From assembly GCF_039543205.1 (NCBI RefSeq), contig NZ_BAABJH010000006.1:310001-374000 (forward strand): 64,000 nucleotides of DNA. The letters run 5' to 3'. The position numbers and the translations under genes were made by a program. Positions 43,268-52,258 of the stretch are shown here, one piece after another; position 1 is the first letter of the stretch, and the number at the start of each line of letters is the position of its first letter. Source of the DNA: Flaviramulus_B aquimarinus (GTDB taxonomy: Bacteria > Bacteroidota > Bacteroidia > Flavobacteriales > Flavobacteriaceae). The notes beneath the pieces are model-generated. The model did not search any database. It was given only the letters and a program-made list of their open reading frames with translations, and was not told the origin of the DNA.

Positions 43268-44641
43268 ATGAAGAAACTACTTTTTTTAGCATTTGCATTG
43301 GCCCTAATAGCGTGCAAAGAAGACCCTAAAGTCGATTATGCTGTTATTTCTGGTAAAATAACAAATAAACTAAATGGAGATGTATCTATAAACAGCCTTG
43401 ATAGAAGCTTTACTGAAAATATAACTATTTCCAATGATGGAATTTTTCAAGATACACTAAGTACAGATATAAACTCTTATGTGCTTTTTGATGGTGTTAA
43501 TCCCATTTTTTTAAGTATTGAACCAGGCTATAATCTTATCATAAACTATGATGCTAAAGATTTTTCAAATACATTATCTATAAGAGGAACTGGTTCTGAA
43601 GTAAATAACTATTTAGCAGCAAAAAGAAAAAATGAGAAAAAATTGTTTGGAAACGGTAGTGCTGTCTATTCACTAGGTGAAACAGCATTAAAAGACAAAC
43701 TTTTAGCCATTAAAAGTTCTCAAGATTCATTATTGAATAGTACAGAAGGTATTTCTAGTGATTATTTAACCAAGGAAAAACGAAATCTACAATATGACTA
43801 CCTAAACAAATTAAAAGACTATGAAAACGTCCATCGTTATTTTTCCAAAAATAGCACATTTACGGTTTCAGAGGGATTTTTAAATGAATTTGATGATTTT
43901 GACTATTCTAATGAGTCAGATTTTAGTTTTTCAAATGCCTATAAAGCTATCTTAACAGACTATTACAACGAAAAGGCAAAAACTTTAGTTGAAAAAGATT
44001 CTATTGCTGATGATATGGCCTTTATAAAAACGGTGAATTCAATCAAAAGCACACTCATAAAGAATACGTTATTATACGACTACGCGAATTATAACATGAA
44101 CCGTTCTAAAGATATTGAAGCATTTTATCAAGCATTTTTAAAACATTCAACTGACGAAAAAAAGAATGCTTTAATCACCGAAAAGTATAATAAAATTACT
44201 GCTTTAGCTAAAGGCAAGCCTTCGCCACAGTTTAACAACTATGAAAATCATGCCGGTGGCACCACATCTTTAACCGATTTAAAAGGAAAGTATGTTTATA
44301 TTGATGTTTGGGCAACTTGGTGCGGACCTTGTGTTAGAGAAATTCCATCACTTAAAAAAATAGAAGAGCAATATCACGATAAAAACATTGAGTTTGTTAG
44401 CCTTTCTATTGACAGGGTAGCTGATTATGATAAATGGAAAACCATGGTTAACGAAAAAGAATTGGGCGGCATGCAATTGTTTGCGGATAAAGATTGGCAG
44501 TCTTCATTTGTTAGAGATTATCAAATTGAGGGAATTCCTAGATTTATATTAATTGATACGGAAAGTAATATTGTTGATGCCAATGCGCCTAGACCATCAA
44601 ATCCAGCACTTGTTGATTTGTTTTTATCGCTAGACTTATAA
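43268..44641 (+). CDS. TlpA-family thioredoxin-like lipoprotein
   Basis: A 457-residue lipoprotein (signal ending ALIAC, lipid-anchored Cys at residue 16). An N-terminal DUF4369-like beta domain (about 25-130), a helical middle and a C-terminal thioredoxin-fold domain (about 320-457) follow. The active site is W-C-G-P-C with C352 and C355 (DVWATWCGPCVRE), and cis-Pro lies in GIPRFILID. It probably reduces disulfides in periplasmic or outer-membrane proteins. Monocistronic with a strong terminator. Confidence 0.9.
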   Translation: MKKLLFLAFALALIACKEDPKVDYAVISGKITNKLNGDVSINSLDRSFTENITISNDGIFQDTLSTDINSYVLFDGVNPIFLSIEPGYNLIINYDAKDFSNTLSIRGTGSEVNNYLAAKRKNEKKLFGNGSAVYSLGETALKDKLLAIKSSQDSLLNSTEGISSDYLTKEKRNLQYDYLNKLKDYENVHRYFSKNSTFTVSEGFLNEFDDFDYSNESDFSFSNAYKAILTDYYNEKAKTLVEKDSIADDMAFIKTVNSIKSTLIKNTLLYDYANYNMNRSKDIEAFYQAFLKHSTDEKKNALITEKYNKITALAKGKPSPQFNNYENHAGGTTSLTDLKGKYVYIDVWATWCGPCVREIPSLKKIEEQYHDKNIEFVSLSIDRVADYDKWKTMVNEKELGGMQLFADKDWQSSFVRDYQIEGIPRFILIDTESNIVDANAPRPSNPALVDLFLSLDL

Positions 44642-44654
44642 AAGAATACTACAT

Positions 44655-44693
44655 AAACTAAAAAAAGTCGCTATTTGCGACTTTTTTTAGTTT
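44655..44693. terminator. Bidirectional intrinsic terminator
   Basis: AAACTAAAAAAAGTCGC and GCGACTTTTTTTAGTTT form a perfect 17-bp stem with a 5-nt loop. It lies between the convergent TlpA (ends 44641) and Nnr (ends 44696) genes and has a T-tract in either direction. Confidence 0.92.
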
Positions 44694-44695
44694 AT

Positions 44696-46252
44696 TCATT
44701 TTGAAGTATCCTCATCATCTAGGTGTTTTGGAGGTTGTTCGGGTTGTTTAAACAAATCTATATAGGCTTCTCCCAAATAATCAATAATATGGCTTGCTAT
44801 TAAGCTTTGGTATCCAAAATCTTCCACAGCTATATCCGCAGACCTGCCATGTAAATACACACCAAATATAGCAGCTATTAATGGATTATAACGTTGCGAA
44901 ATTAATCCCGTAATAACGCCTGTTAGTACATCGCCACTTCCTGCCGTTGCTAATCCAGGATTTCCTGTAGTGTTCACATAAAGTTTATTATCAAAAACCG
45001 TAATGGTATTGGCTCCTTTAATAATTAGAATAAGGTTATGCTTTTTTGAGAAGGTCTTAACCTTTTTAAGTTTATCAAAATCATTTTTCCATGTACCTAT
45101 TAATCGTTCCAGTTCCTTGGGATGTGGTGTCAAAATAGTTTGTTCTGGCAATAATTTTAATAAAGTCTTCTTTTTGGAAAGTAAATTTATACCATCTGCA
45201 TCTATTACTAGTGGCACTTTATTTGACTTTAAAAAAGTTTCAAAAGCATATGCTGTTTTTGTGTTTGTTCCCGCTCCTATTCCAAAGCCAATAACTGTAG
45301 GTTCTATATCAAATGTGATGTCCGTTATTTTTTCCTCATCTGTATCTGTAATAACCATGGCCTCAGGAAATGAAGCTTGAATAGCGTTATATCCACACTT
45401 TGGAATATACGCGGAAACCAATCCTGCTCCAGTTGATAAAACAGCCCGACTTGTTAAAGTAACGGCACCAATTTTCCCATAACTTCCACCAATGATTAAG
45501 GCGTGACCAAATTGTCCTTTATGGGCAAATTTTTCCCTTGGGATATAATTTGGAAGTACTTCGTGCTTACCAATTAATTCTACTTCAGTTTGCGTATTAA
45601 ATAAAAACTCTTGATCCAATCCAATATCCAAAACTTCCCATTGCACAGTATATTTAGCAGTTTCTGGTAAAAAGAACACTAATTTAGGCGAGGCAAAACT
45701 TAATGTAAACCCAGCCCAAACCACAGCATTTTCATCTTCAACAGCTTTATCAGTATACAATCCCGATGGTATATCTATAGACAATGTAAAGGCTTTACTG
45801 TTTCTAAAATGCACAAACAACCCTTTTACCCAATCATCTACAGATCGGTTTAAACCAATTCCAAAAACCGCATCAACAATAATATCATCAGGGTGTATTT
45901 CTGGAAAATCCTCAGAACAACTTAAAAGTGTAGGCCATTTTTTTGTTACATTTTTAATTCTATCATAATTAACCAGGAAATCCTTAGAACGTTTATCGCT
46001 ACAGTTAATAACATAAGTATTCACATTATAACCATGTGTTACCATGTGCCGAGCCAAAACCAAGCCATCGCCTCCATTATTTCCAATACCACAAAATACA
46101 TGAATAGGTACTTGAGCACCTTGCATACGTGCGTGCATCCAATTAAAGATTTGAGTGCCTGCACGCTCCATTAAATCGGTAGACGAAATTTGTTGCCGCT
46201 CTGCAGTTAGTTTATCGCCTTCGTAAATCTGTTCTTTAGAAAATACTTTCAT
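44696..46252 (-). CDS. nnr: Bifunctional NAD(P)HX epimerase/dehydratase
   Basis: A 518-residue fusion that repairs damaged NADH and NADPH hydrates. The N-terminal YjeF_N epimerase domain (about 1-210) has GIGNNGGDGLVLARHM and DAVFGIG. The C-terminal carbohydrate-kinase-fold dehydratase (about 225-505) has GGSYGKIGAVTLTSRAVL, VIDADGINLL, TPHPKELERL and the nucleotide loop GNPGLATAGSGDVLTG. Cytosolic. Divergent from the threonine operon. Confidence 0.95.
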   Translation of the reverse strand: MKVFSKEQIYEGDKLTAERQQISSTDLMERAGTQIFNWMHARMQGAQVPIHVFCGIGNNGGDGLVLARHMVTHGYNVNTYVINCSDKRSKDFLVNYDRIKNVTKKWPTLLSCSEDFPEIHPDDIIVDAVFGIGLNRSVDDWVKGLFVHFRNSKAFTLSIDIPSGLYTDKAVEDENAVVWAGFTLSFASPKLVFFLPETAKYTVQWEVLDIGLDQEFLFNTQTEVELIGKHEVLPNYIPREKFAHKGQFGHALIIGGSYGKIGAVTLTSRAVLSTGAGLVSAYIPKCGYNAIQASFPEAMVITDTDEEKITDITFDIEPTVIGFGIGAGTNTKTAYAFETFLKSNKVPLVIDADGINLLSKKKTLLKLLPEQTILTPHPKELERLIGTWKNDFDKLKKVKTFSKKHNLILIIKGANTITVFDNKLYVNTTGNPGLATAGSGDVLTGVITGLISQRYNPLIAAIFGVYLHGRSADIAVEDFGYQSLIASHIIDYLGEAYIDLFKQPEQPPKHLDDEDTSK

Positions 46253-46352
46253 GTATAAGTAATTATTGATTTTTCAATTCTTATTATTGTTTGTCGTTTT
46301 TTTTCTATGAAAATCGTTACAATATAAGAATACTATAAAAAATTTGTTTTAG

Positions 46353-46383
46353 TTTTTTTATAAGTCTAAAAGTAATACTTTTG
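46353..46383 (+). promoter_or_regulatory. Promoter of the threonine operon
   Basis: TTTT at 46353-46356, a 19-bp spacer, then TACTTTTG (46376-46383), matching the Bacteroidetes -33 TTTG/-7 TAnnTTTG architecture. The leader-peptide ATG at 46404 follows by about 20 bp, leaving a short 5' leader. Predicted from consensus. Confidence 0.6.
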
Positions 46384-46403
46384 GAATATATTATATAACT
46401 ATA

Positions 46404-46511
46404 ATGATTCATTTAAACCAAAATACTAACACAATTATTGCTTCTTTAACAGAAGCAACAGTTACTTTTTTTGGTACAACTACAAATATGACAACCCTTT
46501 GGGGTTGCTAG
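46404..46511 (+). CDS. thrL: Threonine operon leader peptide
   Basis: A 35-codon ORF: MIHLNQNTNTIIAS, then LTEATVTFFGTTTNMTTLWGC. Ten of 35 codons are Thr and three are Ile, with runs TTT and TT near the end. It lies between a good promoter and thrA, and its last codons sit inside a hairpin, the arrangement of a Thr/Ile-sensitive attenuator. When charged tRNA-Thr is scarce the ribosome would stall on the Thr codons and change the downstream RNA folding. It encodes no stable protein. Confidence 0.75.
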   Translation: MIHLNQNTNTIIASLTEATVTFFGTTTNMTTLWGC

Positions 46512-46560
46512 TTATATATTCTTCAGGCTATCGTTGTAATTTCAAAAATTACAATATTTT
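46492..46560 (+). promoter_or_regulatory. Attenuator hairpins upstream of thrA
   Basis: Hairpin 1: CAACCC (46492-46497) with GGGTTG (46502-46507), overlapping the last leader codons. Hairpin 2: TTGTAATT (46534-46541) with AATTACAA (46547-46554), followed by TATTTTAAATATTATTTTT, a plausible weak intrinsic terminator. Alternative pairing between the two was not resolved by eye. Confidence 0.55.
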
Positions 46561-46594
46561 AAATATTATTTTTAATTATTCAATGCATTAAAAC

Positions 46595-49039
46595 ATGAAG
46601 GTTTTAAAATTTGGAGGAACTTCAGTAGGTTCTTCAAAAAACATAAATAACGTCATCAATATATTAGAAAACTATGGAAAAGATGATTCCATAGCATGTG
46701 TAGTTTCTGCAGTTGGTGGTATTACCGATAAATTGCTTTTAGCAGGCAAGCAGGCGCAAAATAAGGACCGAAATTTTGTTAAAACATTTGAGTTCATCAA
46801 AGAAAAACACTTAAGTATTATAAAAGCGTTAAATCCAGATAATAATCTTTCTATTCTTAAATATGCTGAAGGACGACATAACAGCCTAAAAAACTTATTA
46901 GAAGGCATATTTTTGATTAATGAATTATCACCTAAAACTTCTGATAAATTGGTAAGTTATGGCGAGCGATTATCCTCTTTCATTATAGCAGGAACAATGA
47001 TGAACAGAGGCTTGTCTGCCGGTAGGAAAAACACTCAAAAATTAATAATTACCAACTCCAATTATACAAAAGCAGAAGTTGATTATTCAATTACAAATCA
47101 AAATATTAAAGACTATTTTAGTTCAGCGCCTCAAAATATTACTATTTTACCTGGGTTTGTAGCTAGTTCTAAAACTGGTGAACAAACAACACTTGGCCGT
47201 GGTGGTTCTGATTTTACAGCTGCTATTATTGCTGCAGCTTTACATGTTGAACAATTGGAAATATGGACCGATGTTAGCGGTATGTTTACTACTAATCCCA
47301 AATTGGTAAAACAAGCCTACCCAATTGAAAAGATTTCTTATCAAGAAGCTATGGAATTATCGCATTTTGGGGCCAAAGTGTTATATCCTCCAACAGTACA
47401 ACCTGTATTGAGTTTAGATATTCCAATTCATATCAAGAATACTTTGGAGCCTGATGCTGCCGGAACAGTAATTTCTAATGAGGACATAAAATCTTCTAAT
47501 CCAGTAAAAGGTATTAGTAACATAAATAATATAGCTTTATTGACTTTAGAAGGAAGTGGGATGGTTGGTATTCCAGGATTTTCAAAGCGGTTGTTTGAAA
47601 CCTTATCTCAAGAAAAGATAAATGTTATCATGATAACTCAAGCGTCTTCAGAACATTCTATCTGTTTAGGCATTGAAGACAAAGAATCTAAAAATGCTAA
47701 AAATGCTATAGATGCCGTTTTTGAAAATGAAATTGCTTTAGGGAAAATTGAGCCCATTATTATAGAAACAGGCTTATCCATTATAGCATTAGTTGGTGAT
47801 AATATGAAAAATCACCAAGGCATTAGTGGCAAAATGTTTAGTAGCTTAGGAAAAAACAATATTAATATAAGAGCAATTGCCCAAGGTGCTTCAGAAAAGA
47901 ATATAACGGCTGTTATTGATGAAAAAGATATAAAGAAAGCTCTAAACACATTACATGAGCAATTTTTTGAGTCGAAAACAAAACAACTCAATGTATTTAT
48001 TACAGGTGTTGGAAATGTTGGTGAACGTTTGGTTGAACAAATAAAACAGCAAAAAAAATATTTAAAAGACAATCTTAAAATTAATCTTAGAGTAGCAGGA
48101 TTATCAAATTCAAGAACTATGGTTTTTGATGAAACCGGTCTTGATTTAACAGATTGGAATACACAATTAGCCAATGGAGAAAAAGCATCATTACAAGACT
48201 TTTTTGAAAAAACAAGAGCATTGAATTTACGCAATAGTATTTTTGTTGATGTTACAGCCAATGCAGATGTAGCAAACTTATATCCTCAATATTTAAGAGA
48301 AAGTATTGCCATAGTAGCGTGTAATAAAATTGCATGTTCAAGTGATTATAATAACTATAAAGAATTAAAACGATTATCATTAAAATACAACGCACCATAT
48401 TTATTTGAAACTAATGTTGGTGCAGGTTTACCTGTAATTGACACACTGAGTAATTTAATAGCATCGGGCGATAAAGTAAACACCATTCAAGCCGTTTTAT
48501 CAGGAAGCTTAAACTTTGTGTTTAATAACTTTACAGATAAAACTAAGTTTTACGATATTGTAAAACAAGCTGGAGCTGAAGGTTATACTGAACCAGACCC
48601 AAGGATTGATTTAAGTGGAGTTGATGTTGCTCGAAAAATTTTAATACTTGCCAGAGAAAGTGGTTTTAAAATGAATTTAGAAGATATTGAAAACACATCA
48701 TTTTTATCAGAATCTGGACTAAAAAGTGATACGGTAGATGATTTTTACCAAACTTTAATTGCTGACGAAGCACATTATCAAAGTTTGTATGCTTCCGCAA
48801 AACTGAATAATTGTCAGTTAAAATATGTAGCAAAGTTTGATAATGGGAAAGCTAGTGTTGGTTTACAGGAAATTCCTGAGGGACATCCATTTTACAATCT
48901 AGAAGGTAGCGATAATATTGTGATGTTCTATACAGAACGTTACCCAAAACAACCTATGATTATCAAAGGCGCTGGTGCAGGCGCAGATGTAACAGCGTCT
49001 GGGTTATTTGCAGATATTATTAGACTTGGAAATGATTAA
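46595..49039 (+). CDS. thrA: Bifunctional aspartokinase/homoserine dehydrogenase
   Basis: An 814-residue fusion. The aspartokinase domain (about 1-295) begins KFGGTSVGSSKN and has TTLGRGGSDFTA. Two ACT regulatory domains (about 310-455; VSAV-type allosteric fold around GSGMVGIPGFSKRLF) precede the NAD(P)-dependent homoserine dehydrogenase (about 463-814; FITGVGNVGERLVEQ, then AGAEGYTEPDPRIDLSG). It catalyses the first and third steps from aspartate to threonine and is normally feedback-inhibited by threonine. First structural gene behind the thrL attenuator. Confidence 0.97.
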   Translation: MKVLKFGGTSVGSSKNINNVINILENYGKDDSIACVVSAVGGITDKLLLAGKQAQNKDRNFVKTFEFIKEKHLSIIKALNPDNNLSILKYAEGRHNSLKNLLEGIFLINELSPKTSDKLVSYGERLSSFIIAGTMMNRGLSAGRKNTQKLIITNSNYTKAEVDYSITNQNIKDYFSSAPQNITILPGFVASSKTGEQTTLGRGGSDFTAAIIAAALHVEQLEIWTDVSGMFTTNPKLVKQAYPIEKISYQEAMELSHFGAKVLYPPTVQPVLSLDIPIHIKNTLEPDAAGTVISNEDIKSSNPVKGISNINNIALLTLEGSGMVGIPGFSKRLFETLSQEKINVIMITQASSEHSICLGIEDKESKNAKNAIDAVFENEIALGKIEPIIIETGLSIIALVGDNMKNHQGISGKMFSSLGKNNINIRAIAQGASEKNITAVIDEKDIKKALNTLHEQFFESKTKQLNVFITGVGNVGERLVEQIKQQKKYLKDNLKINLRVAGLSNSRTMVFDETGLDLTDWNTQLANGEKASLQDFFEKTRALNLRNSIFVDVTANADVANLYPQYLRESIAIVACNKIACSSDYNNYKELKRLSLKYNAPYLFETNVGAGLPVIDTLSNLIASGDKVNTIQAVLSGSLNFVFNNFTDKTKFYDIVKQAGAEGYTEPDPRIDLSGVDVARKILILARESGFKMNLEDIENTSFLSESGLKSDTVDDFYQTLIADEAHYQSLYASAKLNNCQLKYVAKFDNGKASVGLQEIPEGHPFYNLEGSDNIVMFYTERYPKQPMIIKGAGAGADVTASGLFADIIRLGND

Positions 49040-49051
49040 AGTCTACAAAAC

Positions 49052-49972
49052 ATGAACGAAATAAAAATATTTTCTCCAGCAACCGTAGCTAATGTAGCTT
49101 GTGGTTTTGATGTATTGGGCTTTTGCTTGGATAATGTTGGTGATGACATGATCATTAGAAAAACCAATAAAAAAGGAATCCATATAACTAAAATTGAAGG
49201 TTATGACTTGCCTTATGAAGCAGAATTAAATGTCGCTGGAGTTTCAGCATTAGCTATGTATGCAGCTATTGATGTCGATTTTGGTTTTGAAATTGAAATC
49301 TATAAAAACATAAAGCCAGGAAGTGGTATTGGTAGTAGCGCTGCAAGTGCTGTAGGCAGTGTATTTGGTATGAATGAATTATTAGGAAAACCATTCAATA
49401 AAACCCAACTTACTGAATTTGCTATTAAAGGCGAAGCCTTAGCGAGTAAATGCGAGCATGCCGACAACTTAGCTCCTGCTCTTTTTGGAGGCTTTACTTT
49501 GGTTAAAAGTATATCGCCGTTGCAGATTTTAGAAATCCCATCGCCAGATGATTTATATGCGACTATTATTCATCCACAAATCGAAATTAAAACCTCGGAG
49601 TCTAGAGCCATTCTACCAAAAGAAGTTCCTTTAGGTCATGCCATTGAGCAGTGGGCAAATTTAGGAAGCCTAGTTCATGCTTTACATACCAGTGATTATA
49701 AATTAATCAGTAATTCCTTAAACGATGTTGTTGTAGAGCCCCATAGAAGTCAGTTGATTCCTAAGTTTTCGCTTGTAAAAGAAGCCGCTTTAATTCATGG
49801 TGCTCTCGGCGCAGGAATTTCAGGTTCTGGCCCTTCTATATTTTCATTATGCAAAGGTTTAGAAGCAGCCAACAAAGTTAGAGAGGCTATGCAAAATGTA
49901 TATTCAAAAACAGATATAGCCTTTGATATACATGTGTCAAAAATCAACACCAATGGTGTAAAAATAATTTAA
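49052..49972 (+). CDS. thrB: Homoserine kinase
   Basis: A 306-residue GHMP kinase: FSPATVANVACGFDVLGF at the N-terminus, ATP-binding PGSGIGSSAASAVGS (GHMP signature), and the C-terminal GALGAGISGSGPSIFSL. It phosphorylates homoserine. It starts 12 bp after thrA and ends 3 bp before thrC. Confidence 0.97.
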   Translation: MNEIKIFSPATVANVACGFDVLGFCLDNVGDDMIIRKTNKKGIHITKIEGYDLPYEAELNVAGVSALAMYAAIDVDFGFEIEIYKNIKPGSGIGSSAASAVGSVFGMNELLGKPFNKTQLTEFAIKGEALASKCEHADNLAPALFGGFTLVKSISPLQILEIPSPDDLYATIIHPQIEIKTSESRAILPKEVPLGHAIEQWANLGSLVHALHTSDYKLISNSLNDVVVEPHRSQLIPKFSLVKEAALIHGALGAGISGSGPSIFSLCKGLEAANKVREAMQNVYSKTDIAFDIHVSKINTNGVKII

Positions 49973-49975
49973 TAA

Positions 49976-51268
49976 ATGAATTACTATTCACTCAACCATA
50001 AAGCACCCAATACTTCTTTTAAAAATGCCGTTATAAAAGGATTGGCTCCAGATAAAGGTCTATATTTTCCAGAAAGCATTACCCCTTTACCAAAGGTTTT
50101 TTTTGATGATATTGATAGTCTCTCCCATACAGAAATTGCTTTTGAAGCTATAAAACAATTTGTGTCTCCAGAAATTCCTGAAGACGTTTTAAAAACAATA
50201 GTTGAAGAAACCTTATCCTTTGATTTTCCAGTCGTTAATCTAAACGATAACATTTCAACATTAGAGTTGTTTCATGGCCCTACTATGGCATTTAAAGATG
50301 TGGGCGCTCGTTTTATGGCACGCTGTTTAGGCTATTTCAATAAAGACAACACAAACGAAGTGACCGTTTTAGTAGCGACTTCTGGAGATACTGGTGGTGC
50401 GGTGGCCAACGGTTTTTTAGGTGTCAAAGGTGTTAATGTGGTAATTTTATACCCTAGCGGAAAAGTGAGCAATATTCAAGAAATGCAATTAACCACTTTA
50501 GGGCAAAACATAAAGGCTTTAGAAGTCAACGGTACGTTTGATGATTGTCAAGCTATGGTAAAAACGGCGTTTTTAGATGAAGAGTTAACCAATAAAATGC
50601 AGTTAACCTCTGCAAACTCTATAAACGTAGCACGTTGGTTACCTCAATTATTCTATTTTATGTTTGCTTATAAGCAATTGCAAAATGAGCACCATGACAT
50701 TGTGTTTTCTGTACCAAGTGGAAATTTTGGAAATGTATGCGCAGGTATGATGGCGCAACAGTTAGGCTTACCAATTAAACATTTTGTAGCCTCTAATAAT
50801 ACTAATAATGTGGTAACACGTTATTTAATTTCTCAGTTATACGAACCAAAACCATCAGTTCAAACTATTAGTAATGCTATGGATGTAGGTGCGCCAAGCA
50901 ACTTTATTCGTATCCAAGAGATTTATAAAAACAACTTCGAGAGTTTAAAAGAAAACATATCCTCTTATAGTTTCACAGATGATGAAACACGAGAAGCCAT
51001 GTTAGAAATATATAACAACTTTAACTACGTGGCAGACCCGCATGGTGCTGTTGGCTATTTAGGTTGTAAAGCACATCTAAAAGAAAATCCAAACACACAT
51101 TGTGTGTTTTTAGAAACAGCGCATCCTACTAAATTTTTAGATGTTGTAGAGGAAGTTATTAAAGAAGAACAACCTTTACCTCAACAAATACAATCGGTTA
51201 TGGGAAGAAAAAAAGAATCGGTTGTTATTTCTACTTATGAGGATTTGAAAGGGTTTTTATTAGCTTAA
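49976..51268 (+). CDS. thrC: Threonine synthase
   Basis: A 430-residue PLP enzyme. The Schiff-base lysine is K107 in GPTMAFKDVGARF; the phosphate-binding region is ATSGDTGGAVANGF. NRYLISQLYEPK-type and ADPHGAVGYLGC segments match the long bacterial/fungal class. It converts O-phosphohomoserine to threonine. Last gene of thrABC. Confidence 0.97.
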   Translation: MNYYSLNHKAPNTSFKNAVIKGLAPDKGLYFPESITPLPKVFFDDIDSLSHTEIAFEAIKQFVSPEIPEDVLKTIVEETLSFDFPVVNLNDNISTLELFHGPTMAFKDVGARFMARCLGYFNKDNTNEVTVLVATSGDTGGAVANGFLGVKGVNVVILYPSGKVSNIQEMQLTTLGQNIKALEVNGTFDDCQAMVKTAFLDEELTNKMQLTSANSINVARWLPQLFYFMFAYKQLQNEHHDIVFSVPSGNFGNVCAGMMAQQLGLPIKHFVASNNTNNVVTRYLISQLYEPKPSVQTISNAMDVGAPSNFIRIQEIYKNNFESLKENISSYSFTDDETREAMLEIYNNFNYVADPHGAVGYLGCKAHLKENPNTHCVFLETAHPTKFLDVVEEVIKEEQPLPQQIQSVMGRKKESVVISTYEDLKGFLLA

Positions 51269-51380
51269 GCAAGTTTGACTTTGTAATAATTTTTAACTCA
51301 ATTCGTTTAACAATCAATACAGTTTATTTAAACAGAACTTTATCTTTGCGTTGGCTACAATAAACAAAAGCATAAACAAA

Positions 51381-51986
51381 ATGAAAAAAATATTTTTATT
51401 TCTTCTATTAGTGATTTTATTTAGGTATTCATCTTTTTCTCAAGATTATTTTATTGTTGATAATGACACAACTTTCTGCAAAAATTTGAACTATTGGACA
51501 ACCGGTCAAGGATATCTAAAGAGGATGAATTATAAGAAATTAGATGGTAAGATGGTTAAATATGAAAAAAGGAAAGAATGCCCTAATGTGACTACTTTCT
51601 ATAAAGAAGGTACTACTAGAGATAGAATACCTCTTAAAGCAAGTAAACCAGATGGTTATGTAAGATTTTTACCTAGATCTGTTGATGGAAAGATTAAAAC
51701 ATACTCTAATGATTCTTATAGAACTAAGTCATCTACAAAATTTACTCCTGGAGACGCATTAGGGGATTGGAAACAAGGAGGTTCAAAAATGGGAGCTTAT
51801 CATTATACTATTAAAATGCCTAATGGTAAATTCTATGACATAAAAGGAAAAAAGGATATGAAAAAGCACATTATACCATATCTTTTAAAATGTGAAGAAT
51901 TTAAAAAACAGTATAAAGGAGAGTTTAAAACTCATGAAACACTTTTTAATAAAACGATAGAACTTTATAATTCTCTATGTCAATAA
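51381..51986 (+). CDS. Exported hypothetical protein
   Basis: About 201 residues from the ATG at 51381 (MKKIFLFLLLVILFRYSSFS, signal peptide); an upstream Met at 51351 adds ten polar residues and is less likely. The mature part is basic, with four Cys (two near the N-terminus, CKN and CPN, and two near the C-terminus, KCEEF and SLCQ) and segments DGYVRFLPRSVDGKIKTYSN and MPNGKFYDIKGKKDMKKHI. No family recognised. TATCTTTG at 51341-51348 could be its -7 box. Confidence 0.7.
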   Translation: MKKIFLFLLLVILFRYSSFSQDYFIVDNDTTFCKNLNYWTTGQGYLKRMNYKKLDGKMVKYEKRKECPNVTTFYKEGTTRDRIPLKASKPDGYVRFLPRSVDGKIKTYSNDSYRTKSSTKFTPGDALGDWKQGGSKMGAYHYTIKMPNGKFYDIKGKKDMKKHIIPYLLKCEEFKKQYKGEFKTHETLFNKTIELYNSLCQ

Positions 51987-52219
51987 TAAAACAACCAGAT
52001 ACTATAGCTAACAAAGTATAAATTAATTGCTTGTTCTCACTTATTGATAAAATTAGTTGCATAACCATGAAATTAATCTTGTACAAACACGTTACACGAA
52101 GCCTTCATATACATTTTTAATATCTAAATAAAACATCACAATTTTAACAAACCTTTTCAACTTTCCGCGAAAGTGTTCATATAAATTTTCAATACATTTG
52201 TTTTTCGTTAAATAATGAG

Positions 52220-52239
52220 ATTCCCTCCTTAGAGGGAAT
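52220..52239 (+). other. Stable hairpin in the gcvT 5' region
   Basis: ATTCCCTC-CTTA-GAGGGAAT is a perfect 8-bp stem with a 4-nt loop, ending 19 bp before the gcvT ATG at 52259 and overlapping an upstream in-frame ATG at 52238. TACATTTG (52193-52200) upstream is a candidate -7 box, so the hairpin would lie in the transcript leader. Confidence 0.45.
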
Positions 52240-52258
52240 GATAAAAAAATCATTCTCA

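Noticed and set aside
52020..52258. Glycine riboswitch upstream of gcvT
   Set aside because: No conserved tandem aptamer sequence is visible; only a single small hairpin was found.
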